A DNA stretch of 5,361 nt. Origin: Candidatus Bathyarchaeota archaeon (GTDB lineage: Archaea > Thermoproteota > Bathyarchaeia > TCS64). The stretch lies in assembly GCA_030602935.1 (NCBI GenBank), contig JAUVYU010000073.1, positions 1-5,361 of the forward strand, in the 5' to 3' direction. The notes beneath the pieces were generated by a model. It was given only the letters and a program-made list of their open reading frames with translations, was not told the origin of the DNA and did not search any database. Every line of letters begins with the position of its first letter. Position 1 is the first letter of the stretch. Below are positions 1-4,550 of this stretch, one piece after another. A program made the translations under genes and the position numbers.

Positions 1-781
1 GGAGGAGGCCTTCGCCGTACGTTTTGGCAACCGGGCCTCCCTTGAGGACCGGCCACCTGACTGGTACAGTGTGCTCCGTCTCGCCGAAGCGCCTCTCCAG
101 GAACCTCTCTAGGAGGGTCTTCGCGTCGCTGCTCTCGCAGGCGAGGCCGCAGCGGGCCGAGTCGTCACCTGTGGGGGCGACCCATGCGAAGAAGCCGGGG
201 GCGACGTCCTCTCCCAGCCAGACCTCCACCATTCCCGGTTCTGTCTCGACGCCGGAGACCTCGGTGTTGATGCCGGAGAGGACTCCCTTCTCCGGCGGGT
301 TGAGCCCGACGCTCCTGGCCAGGAAGCCCACTGTGCCCTCGCTGTCTATGACGACCTCGGCGTCGACGGGTCCTTCTTTTCCCATGACTCCCACGACCCG
401 GTTCTCCTTGACCAGAAGCTCTCGGACGCGATGTCCGAGGATCAGCTCGGCTCCGGCGTCCTCCGCCTGCCCGGCGAGGTGCCTGTCGAAGGCCGCCCTG
501 TCGATGATGTAGGCCCGGGTTCTGCTGCTGGTGATGCGGATGGGCGTCCCGTCGGGTGAGTGTGCGACGCCTCCTCTGACCTCGTGCTGGATGAACTCTG
601 GGGAGGGCTTGATGTCGAGCCTGGCGAGGCCTTCGACGCTGAGGATGCCCGCGCAGTGGTTGGGCTCACCGATGACGGTGTGCTCCTCGTAGACCGTGAC
701 CTTGACGCCCCTGGAGGCGAGCTCCCCGGCGGCGATGAGCCCCGCGGGACCCCCGCCGACGACGACGGCCTCAGCCCTCAA
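1..781 (-). CDS. Geranylgeranyl reductase-family FAD oxidoreductase (3' end beyond window)
   Basis: This is the N-terminal 260 residues of an FAD-dependent reductase; the C-terminus lies beyond base 1. Archaeal members of this family saturate the geranylgeranyl chains of membrane ether lipids; related proteins reduce other prenyl groups. Seen directly: a Rossmann dinucleotide motif at residues 8-32 (VVGGGPAGL, ending in acidic YEE), a Cys in an NHCAGIL segment at 41-47 where family members carry a conserved Cys-containing flavin-site motif, a DSEG segment at 146-149, and FFAWVAPTG at 197-205, matching the family's YxWxFPxG substrate-pocket motif. The reading frame stays open to the window edge just before the expected second FAD motif (GDAA). 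I chose TTG at 781 because GAGGGG lies 5 bases upstream and the Rossmann strand begins immediately after. It starts 10 bases after the FKBP stop, so the two genes are probably co-transcribed. Family assignment is firm; the exact substrate is not determined. Confidence 0.85.
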   Translation of the reverse strand, partial: MRAEAVVVGGGPAGLIAAGELASRGVKVTVYEEHTVIGEPNHCAGILSVEGLARLDIKPSPEFIQHEVRGGVAHSPDGTPIRITSSRTRAYIIDRAAFDRHLAGQAEDAGAELILGHRVRELLVKENRVVGVMGKEGPVDAEVVIDSEGTVGFLARSVGLNPPEKGVLSGINTEVSGVETEPGMVEVWLGEDVAPGFFAWVAPTGDDSARCGLACESSDAKTLLERFLERRFGETEHTVPVRWPVLKGGPVAKTYGEGLL

Positions 782-791
782 GGTGCCCCTC

Positions 792-1763
792 TCAGGTGCG
801 CTTTATGATCTCGTTGTACTCGATCTCGTCGACATCCTCGAAGTAGCGGTGGATGTCCATGGCGACCCCTCTCTTGGCGATCTGGATGTTCTCGCCGAAG
901 AATATCTCTTCGGGGATCTCGATGCGCACCTTCTTCTTGAGGAGCGTTATCTTGAACAGGTTGAGGTCGATTCCGAAGAACCTGCGGCCGATGAGGGCCC
1001 GTATCTTCTCCTCGTTGCCTTCGTGGCGGGCGGTGGGTTTGACCTCGTAGACTATCTTCCGCCCCGCCAGGGGGTGGTTGTAGTCTAGCTGCACCCTGCC
1101 GGCGCCTACGCTGCGGACCTGGGCGGTCCTGCCGTCCATTTCGACCTGCTGTCCCACGACGGGGTTGACCCCCTTCGACCTGAGCATCCTGAAGGGCAGG
1201 GTCCTGACGTTGTCTGGGTTGCGCACTCCGAAGGCGTCTTCCGGTGGGATCTCGACCTCGGCGGACTCTCCTAGCTTGAGGCCGGGGAGCTTGTCGTCGA
1301 GCCCCTTGAGGACGTAGCTCTCGCCGACGACCACTAGCCGGGGCCCGTAGGTCCTGTCCTCGTCGTAGATGTCCTCCTTCTTGGCCAGCTCCTCGTCGGT
1401 AGTGTCGAAGACGTCGCCGGTCTCCACGGCCTTGCCGGTCATCTCCAGTAGGAGGAAGTCTCCCGCCTTGATGGGCTCTATCTCTGGCTCCTTCTTCTTC
1501 ACGGCCTTCTTCTTTGGAGTCTTCTTCTTGGCAACCTTCTTCGCCTTGGAGGCCGTCTTCTTGGTGGTCACCTTCTTGGTAGCCTTCTTCTTAGGCCCCG
1601 CCTTCTTCGCCTTAGAGGCCATCTTCTTGGTGGTCACCTTCTTGGCAGCCTTTTTCTTTGTGGTCTTCTTCTTTGCGGCCTTCTTGGGCTTCTCCTCGGG
1701 AGCTGCCTCTGCCTTCTCCTCGGACTCCTCTTCCTTGAGGGCCTTCTTATCGTCAACGCTCAT
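792..1763 (-). CDS. Long archaeal FKBP-type peptidyl-prolyl isomerase with H1-like lysine-rich N-terminal tail
   Basis: This 323-residue protein is predicted to be a cytoplasmic prolyl cis-trans isomerase and chaperone of the SlyD/long archaeal FKBP type. Residues 1-24 are acidic (many E and D). Residues 25-92 are almost only K, A, T, V, S and P, resembling histone H1 tails, and contain a near-exact 22-residue-period duplication. The FKBP core spans about 98-243: GDFLLLEMTG with VFDTT at 118-122, PPEDAFG at 173-179, and NHPLAGRKIVYEV at 229-241, the SlyD/archaeal signature. The insert-in-flap chaperone domain lies between the last two. Residues 244-323 form the extra C-terminal domain found in long archaeal FKBPs. 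No signal peptide or membrane helix is seen. The ATG at 1763 has only a weak AAGG upstream, and a TTTAAA box lies about 85 bases before it, implying a leader of roughly 60 bases. The lipid-reductase gene follows directly. A role for the tail in nucleic-acid binding is inference. Confidence 0.93.
   Translation of the reverse strand: MSVDDKKALKEEESEEKAEAAPEEKPKKAAKKKTTKKKAAKKVTTKKMASKAKKAGPKKKATKKVTTKKTASKAKKVAKKKTPKKKAVKKKEPEIEPIKAGDFLLLEMTGKAVETGDVFDTTDEELAKKEDIYDEDRTYGPRLVVVGESYVLKGLDDKLPGLKLGESAEVEIPPEDAFGVRNPDNVRTLPFRMLRSKGVNPVVGQQVEMDGRTAQVRSVGAGRVQLDYNHPLAGRKIVYEVKPTARHEGNEEKIRALIGRRFFGIDLNLFKITLLKKKVRIEIPEEIFFGENIQIAKRGVAMDIHRYFEDVDEIEYNEIIKRT
1535..1658 (-). repeat. Duplicated lysine-rich segment inside the FKBP tail
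   Basis: Two 58-base copies (1535-1592 and 1601-1658) lie 66 bases apart start to start and differ at 4 positions by eye. They encode residues 58-77 and 36-55, both reading roughly KKKA(A/T)KKVTTKK(M/T)ASKAKK. The exact 22-codon offset keeps the frame, so this looks like an in-frame tandem duplication that lengthened the basic tail. Flanking stretches are degenerate versions of the same K/A/T-rich unit. Confidence 0.85.
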
Positions 1764-1842
1764 GTCTGAACCTTCAATTTGATTGTGCGATGGGTCTCGA
1801 GCCCAAGACCTGCCTTGGACCCACCTTGGAAATGCGGGCGAG

Positions 1843-1852
1843 AGTTTAAAGT
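1843..1852 (-). promoter_or_regulatory. Candidate box A for the FKBP-reductase operon
   Basis: The minus strand reads GACTTTAAAC here, preceded by a purine-rich AGAAA that could serve as a TFB recognition element. A start site about 26 bases downstream would give a leader of some 60 bases before the FKBP ATG. The TTTAAA core is palindromic, so direction is not certain, but the plus-strand gene has a better placed box of its own. Confidence 0.4.
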
Positions 1853-1913
1853 CTTTCTGTAAATCGATGAACGGGAGAATACGCAGGATCTTCCTGTCGT
1901 CCCCTTCGGTAAC

Positions 1914-1921
1914 TGTTTAAG
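1914..1921 (+). promoter_or_regulatory. Candidate box A for the winged-helix regulator gene
   Basis: TGTTTAAG is centred about 34 bases before the TTG start at 1952. An initiation point about 26 bases downstream would leave a very short leader that just includes the GAGG at 1944-1947. Confidence 0.4.
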
Positions 1922-1951
1922 GGAGCACGGGGAAGTTGGATTCGAGGCAAC

Positions 1952-2254
1952 TTGTCGGATAAGGGCTCCAAGACCATAGGCAGGGACATGGAGGAGACGA
2001 AGGAGTACCACAGGCGCTACCTCCGCGCCATCAACAGCCCCGTCAGGAGGGGGATCCTGAGGGCCCTGAAGGACGCGGATGGCTCCCTGGGGTCGCTCTC
2101 CGCTGCCACCGGGCTGGATGAGAAGACAGTCGCCTGGCACCTGAGCATCCTGGAGTACGGCCTGTGTGTCGAGAAGGAGGAGAGGGCCGGGAAGCCCTTC
2201 TACGCGCTCACCAAGGAGGGGCTCGTGGTGGACTTCCTCGATAAGGAGGAGTAG
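1952..2254 (+). CDS. ArsR-like winged helix-turn-helix transcriptional regulator
   Basis: This 100-residue protein is essentially a single DNA-binding domain. Residues 28-40 (INSPVRRGILRAL) match the first helix of archaeal ArsR-type winged-helix proteins. SLGSLSAATGLDEKTVAWHLSILEYGL (about 45-71) is the helix-turn-helix with its recognition helix, and KEERAGKPFYALTKEG (about 75-90) is the wing. No cysteine pair typical of metal-sensing ArsR proteins is present; the single Cys is just after the recognition helix (LCVEKE). There is no second effector domain. TTG at 1952 is chosen because GAGG lies 4 bases upstream and box A is well placed; an in-frame ATG at 1988 is an alternative that keeps the whole domain. 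The gene runs toward the rhodanese gene with 3 bases between stops, so their transcript ends must overlap. It probably represses nearby genes or itself, but the target is unknown. Confidence 0.85.
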   Translation: MSDKGSKTIGRDMEETKEYHRRYLRAINSPVRRGILRALKDADGSLGSLSAATGLDEKTVAWHLSILEYGLCVEKEERAGKPFYALTKEGLVVDFLDKEE

Positions 2255-2257
2255 GGC

Positions 2258-2668
2258 TCACTCCACGAGGGGTTGGCCGGCGTCCAGCCAGCCCGTGATG
2301 CCCTCTTCCATGTGGAATATCTTCTTGAAGCCGCTGTCGTCCAGTATCCCCACGGCGCGGGCGCTCCTGTTCCCGATCCTGCAGTAGACGAGTAGCTCGT
2401 CGTCCTTGCTGAGCTCGTCGAGCCTCCCGGACAGGTCGTCCACGGGGATGTTGATGGCCCCCTCGATGTGGCCGTCGTCGAACTCGGAGGGGGTCCTGAC
2501 GTCGAGGATCACCATGTCCGGCCTTTCCTCGATGAGGGCCTTGGCCTCCGCAACCGTGACGTCCGCGTACTCCTGTGTGGGGGTCAGGAAGTAGGCGTAG
2601 GCTGAGGCGAGTATGATCAGCGCTATCCCTGCGAGGAGTGGGCGTGGGATGCTTCTCTGTGTCGCCAT
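2258..2668 (-). CDS. Membrane-anchored single-domain rhodanese (sulfurtransferase family)
   Basis: This 136-residue protein has an N-terminal hydrophobic helix at about 10-28, preceded by R5 and R9, and then one rhodanese domain at about 34-136. Positive residues before the helix suggest the N-terminus is inside and the catalytic domain faces outward. Rhodanese features seen: ILDVRTPSEF at 54-63 (Asp56 and Arg58), HIEGAINIP at 67-75, and the active-site loop CRIGNRS with Cys96 as the predicted persulfide-carrying residue. The helix lacks a clear cleavage site, so an anchor is more likely than a removed signal peptide. Family members move sulfane sulfur or act in thiol redox chemistry; the acceptor here is unknown. 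No Shine-Dalgarno precedes the ATG, which suits a leaderless transcript. It is divergent from the DUF420-like gene across 93 bases and convergent with the regulator gene. Confidence 0.92.
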   Translation of the reverse strand: MATQRSIPRPLLAGIALIILASAYAYFLTPTQEYADVTVAEAKALIEERPDMVILDVRTPSEFDDGHIEGAINIPVDDLSGRLDELSKDDELLVYCRIGNRSARAVGILDDSGFKKIFHMEEGITGWLDAGQPLVE

Positions 2669-2690
2669 AAGGTAATTTTTGATTCGGCGA

Positions 2691-2700
2691 TGTATGAACC
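2691..2700 (-). promoter_or_regulatory. Weak candidate box A for the rhodanese gene
   Basis: The minus strand reads TTCATACATC, centred about 28 bases before the ATG at 2668. Position fits a leaderless start, but the match to a TATA element is poor. GAATAAAAAC on the same strand near 2730 is closer to consensus but gives a longer leader. Confidence 0.25.
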
Positions 2701-2727
2701 TTCTCCCTGAGCCCCGGTGGGTAGATG

Positions 2728-2737
2728 GTTTTTATTC
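2728..2737 (+). promoter_or_regulatory. Box A for the DUF420-like gene
   Basis: GTTTTTATTC is centred about 29 bases before the ATG at 2762, so transcription would begin at or within a few bases of the start codon. No ribosome binding site is present, consistent with leaderless translation. Confidence 0.55.
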
Positions 2738-2761
2738 TGGCTTCCCGTGGGTGTCATGTAG

Positions 2762-3157
2762 ATGTCCCCTGGACTGAACCTGCTGGCCCAGCTCGCGATT
2801 ACGGGTATTCTTTTCTCGGCGATCGTCTATGCTAAGAGGCGGGAGTTCAGGCTCCACGGCCTGGTCATCGCCGCCGCTGTCGCCCTCAACGGCCTGTCGA
2901 TCCTCCTGGTCATGGTGCCCTCAGCCCTGCGCATCTTCTCAGGGGCCAGCCTGAGCGGCTTCACCGTGGCCGTGGGGGTCCACGTGGTCCTGGGGACGGT
3001 TGCTCAGCTTGCGGGGCTGTACATCGTCTGGGGCTGGAGGCTGCGTGAGCCTGGGGGGACCTGCTTCAGGCTGGGGGGGCGCATGAGGTCGCTGAGCAGG
3101 CTCTGGACGCTCATGGTCGTGCTTGGGGCGCTGGTCTACTACATGCTCTACTTCTAG
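2762..3157 (+). CDS. Four-helix membrane protein, DUF420/CtaM-like
   Basis: This 131-residue protein has four predicted transmembrane helices at about 6-23, 33-52, 66-91 and 111-130. His32 at the start of helix 2 and His74 in helix 3 fit the His pattern of DUF420 proteins, and the end (RLWTLMVVLGALVYYMLYF) resembles the family's closing motif of W, then GxxVYYML. DUF420 includes bacterial CtaM, required for assembly or activity of heme-copper terminal oxidases. The third family His, in a KHR-like motif before the last helix, seems replaced here by RMRS. The start is fixed at 2762 because an in-frame TAG sits immediately before it. The superoxide-reductase-like gene follows 50 bases later with its own box A, so the two need not share a transcript. 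Assignment is from motif memory, without a search; a generic small membrane protein is the alternative. Confidence 0.6.
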   Translation: MSPGLNLLAQLAITGILFSAIVYAKRREFRLHGLVIAAAVALNGLSILLVMVPSALRIFSGASLSGFTVAVGVHVVLGTVAQLAGLYIVWGWRLREPGGTCFRLGGRMRSLSRLWTLMVVLGALVYYMLYF

Positions 3158-3173
3158 GGTCTCGCAGCGGATC

Positions 3174-3183
3174 CCATATTAAC
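3174..3183 (+). promoter_or_regulatory. Box A for the superoxide-reductase-like gene
   Basis: CCATATTAAC is centred about 30 bases before the ATG at 3208, the expected spacing for a leaderless archaeal transcript. The bases just before the ATG (ATTTAACAGA) hold no Shine-Dalgarno. Confidence 0.55.
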
Positions 3184-3207
3184 CGTCTTTCAAATGCATT
3201 TAACAGA

Positions 3208-3672
3208 ATGAACGTGAAGCGAGGTATTATCGTCTTGTCCCTCGTGCTACTGGGCCTTACGCTGCCCCTGAGCTTTGTGTACGGGAACGTGCCCAGCGTC
3301 CTGGAGGTCGAGGCCACGGCTGACGGGGACGATATGGTCCTTGGCCTTGAGGTCAGCCATAGCTCGCCCTCCTCCGGTCACTACGTGGACTCCGTCGTGG
3401 TGAGGGGGGACGACGGGAATGAGGTGGTCTACGACCAGGATCCGCAGAGCTCCACCAGGTTCAGCGTCGAGATCGTCCTGGAGGACGCGTCGCCGACGAA
3501 GGTCGAGGTGAGGGTCCACTGCACCAGCCACGGCTGGAGCGCGTGGAGGGTTCTGGGGCTTGGGGAGGAGCCGGAGGAGAAGGGAGGGGGGATCCCTGGT
3601 TTCCCCGTTGAGTCCGTCGTCCTTGGGCTCGCGGTGGGTCTCCTCCTTCTTTGGGCGACCAGGAAGAACTGA
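3208..3672 (+). CDS. Secreted, C-terminally anchored superoxide reductase/desulfoferrodoxin-like domain protein
   Basis: This 154-residue protein starts with a signal-peptide-like segment (MNVKR, then a hydrophobic run to about residue 26). An all-beta domain follows at about 30-115, then a Glu/Gly linker at 119-128 and a final hydrophobic helix at about 133-150 ending in RKN. The domain shows HSSPSSGHYVD at 51-61 and CTSHGWSAW at 105-113. These resemble the iron-ligand segments of superoxide reductase (HPMxxxHYI and CNxHGLW), giving His51, His58, Cys105 and His108 as likely metal ligands. The extra N-terminal His of characterised enzymes is not evident; His104 is an additional candidate. The end, IPGFPVESVVLGL, recalls archaeal PGF-type surface-anchor tails. 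So it is probably an extracytoplasmic metalloprotein held at the membrane. True superoxide reductase activity is uncertain: a SoxZ-like or electron-transfer role on the same immunoglobulin-like fold is possible. Confidence 0.65.
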   Translation: MNVKRGIIVLSLVLLGLTLPLSFVYGNVPSVLEVEATADGDDMVLGLEVSHSSPSSGHYVDSVVVRGDDGNEVVYDQDPQSSTRFSVEIVLEDASPTKVEVRVHCTSHGWSAWRVLGLGEEPEEKGGGIPGFPVESVVLGLAVGLLLLWATRKN

Positions 3673-3774
3673 CATGTGCCCGGGAGGCTTGGCAATTACT
3701 GCTCCACTTGCGTTAGAGTGGTATGGATGCAGGTCTCTTGGGGTATCTCGGTGTATTCAACGGCGTGGCGGGGG

Positions 3775-3879
3775 TTAGCGCCCTCTCTTGGGATTGGTCT
3801 CCTTCCTCATGTCGTTCAGCATGGCGAGTGAGAGTATCATGCTCAACGTCAGGGCGATGGCCACGACCGTCTCGCTCAA
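3775..3879 (-). CDS. 34-residue single-helix membrane microprotein
   Basis: This short gene is supported by three independent signals: a TATA box (minus strand CCTATAAG at 3913-3920), a strong ribosome binding site (GAGGTG, 3885-3890) 5 bases before the TTG, and a product with a sensible design. The product begins LSETVVAIAL (the first residue is Met when translated from TTG). It continues as one hydrophobic helix to about residue 21 with no charged residue after E3, then ends in a hydrophilic basic tail, NDMRKETNPKRGR. This is the layout of a small single-pass membrane protein with its C-terminus on the cytoplasmic side. I recognise no family; small subunits of membrane complexes look similar. 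It lies between, and opposite to, the anchored superoxide-reductase-like gene and the DUF3303-like gene. A non-functional chance frame cannot be excluded at this length. Confidence 0.55.
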   Translation of the reverse strand: MSETVVAIALTLSMILSLAMLNDMRKETNPKRGR

Positions 3880-3884
3880 GCGTA

Positions 3885-3890
3885 CACCTC
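3885..3890 (-). promoter_or_regulatory. Ribosome binding site that sets the microprotein start
   Basis: GAGGTG on the minus strand lies 5 bases before TTG at 3879. It is among the best Shine-Dalgarno matches in the window and contrasts with the leaderless neighbours. Confidence 0.55.
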
Positions 3891-4136
3891 ATGGAGCAGG
3901 GCTTCCGTGAGGCTTATAGGGGCTCCTCAGGACCGTTCATGAGAGGGTAGCATCGGTACTACCGTGGCATGATCCGGCTGAGGGGTCCGCGGGGATGCCT
4001 GGGTTGTCTCACCGGGCCCTCCTGAGGAAGTTGGGCGGCGAGATTATAACTGGATTATGTGCCCCACGGATTCATCTCGACGTCCACCAATAACGTTATC
4101 TGTTGAAGGTCTCTAGACCGGGCTGTGTGACATATA
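3891..4136. other. Non-coding interval with small dyads
   Basis: No convincing gene is seen here beyond the upstream signals of the microprotein. It holds a perfect 5-base-arm dyad, CGGTA-C-TACCG (3954-3964), another, GGTCT-CT-AGACC (4108-4119), and an AT-rich GATTATAAC (4042-4050) that could be a promoter element in either direction. The second dyad is 17 bases before the DUF3303-like start, where an operator could sit. No tRNA-like cloverleaf or T-loop consensus is visible. Confidence 0.4.
3911..3921 (-). promoter_or_regulatory. Box A for the microprotein gene
   Basis: The minus strand reads CCCTATAAGCC. A start about 26 bases downstream falls near 3891, just before the GAGGTG ribosome binding site, giving a leader of about 12 bases. 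Confidence 0.5.
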
Positions 4137-4424
4137 ATGAAGTACCTGTTGTTCTGGGAGCAGAAGGAGATGGACCCGGCGGAGCGCGCGGAGTTCTCCC
4201 GGGGGGCCCGGGAGGAGCGCAGGGACGAGGAGAGGTTCGGGAAGGTCGTCCTCCCTCCCCACTTCTACGAGACCTACAAGGGGGTGACCGTCGTGGAGAT
4301 CGATGACCCGAAGCAGCTGGCGAACAGGATGGCGCTGGTGGCCCCGTACACCCGGATCAGGGCGGTTCCTCTCATCAGGAGCACGATGTTCAGCGAGTCG
4401 GCGGAGGAACTCGCCAGGGCCTGA
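4137..4424 (+). CDS. Small DUF3303-like ferredoxin-fold protein
   Basis: This 95-residue soluble protein of unknown function has a beta-alpha-beta-beta-alpha-beta order: strand MKYLLFWE (1-8), charged helix (about 13-33), strand GKVVLPPHFY (35-44), strand KGVTVVEIDD (48-57), helix DPKQLANRMALVA (57-69), and strand RIRAVPLI (73-80). This order, the opening MKYLLFWE and the VVEIDDPKQLA segment resemble DUF3303 and related dimeric alpha-beta-barrel proteins. No catalytic residues can be named. An in-frame TGA at 4128 fixes the ATG at 4137 as the first possible start. It is preceded directly by CATATA, has no Shine-Dalgarno, and no well-placed box A is seen. A weak hairpin overlaps the stop. It stands alone, facing the lower-GC aldolase gene across 126 bases. 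Confidence 0.75.
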   Translation: MKYLLFWEQKEMDPAERAEFSRGAREERRDEERFGKVVLPPHFYETYKGVTVVEIDDPKQLANRMALVAPYTRIRAVPLIRSTMFSESAEELARA

Positions 4425-4439
4425 GGGCTGCTCCTTCAG
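4421..4439 (+). terminator. Weak hairpin at the end of the DUF3303-like gene
   Basis: CTGAGGG, a 5-base loop and CCTTCAG can pair over 7 positions with one G-U wobble, overlapping the TGA stop. No T-run follows immediately; the nearest T-rich stretch (TTTGTTTT) is at about 4487-4494, which may be the actual archaeal-style termination zone. Confidence 0.3.
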
Positions 4440-4550
4440 AGCCGATAGGATGTGTACGGTCGCGCGCGCAAGTGAGGACAAAATATTTGTTTTAAAGACA
4501 AGATTTACTTGAATAAATTATGGATGGATTTAAACCCAAATCCTAGTTCA
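4440..4550. other. AT-rich convergent intergenic region
   Basis: This interval between two converging genes turns sharply AT-rich from about 4480 (AAATATTTGTTTTAAAGAC, then ATTTAAACCC). T-runs on both strands could end transcription of both genes. It also marks the composition change between high-GC DNA and the lower-GC aldolase. No tRNA, integrase remnant or inverted repeat is seen. Confidence 0.5.

Noticed and set aside
24..1088. Plus-strand open frames opposite the reductase and FKBP genes
   Set aside because: They are antisense frames kept open by high GC, with Ser/Pro/Arg- or Asp/Leu-rich low-complexity products and no domain signals, while the minus strand encodes clear conserved motifs.
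1369..1782. Plus-strand 137-residue Phe-rich hydrophobic frame that looks like a membrane protein
   Set aside because: It is the mirror of the lysine tail: AAG-rich codons read as CTT/TTC on the other strand, giving artificial Phe/Leu runs.
3723..3950. Plus-strand 75-residue frame overlapping the microprotein
   Set aside because: The product is Ser/Arg/Trp-rich in the manner of a shadow frame and has no promoter or ribosome binding site. The minus-strand frame has both.
3959..4012. Minus-strand GTG frame of 17 codons with GGAGGG and a TATA-like element upstream
   Set aside because: The spacing is attractive, but the product is short, Arg/Pro-rich and structureless, and GC-rich DNA gives GGAGG by chance. 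It may instead mark an upstream promoter.
3891..4136. Possible tRNA or box C/D RNA
   Set aside because: No T-loop consensus, acceptor pairing or properly spaced C and D boxes could be found by eye.
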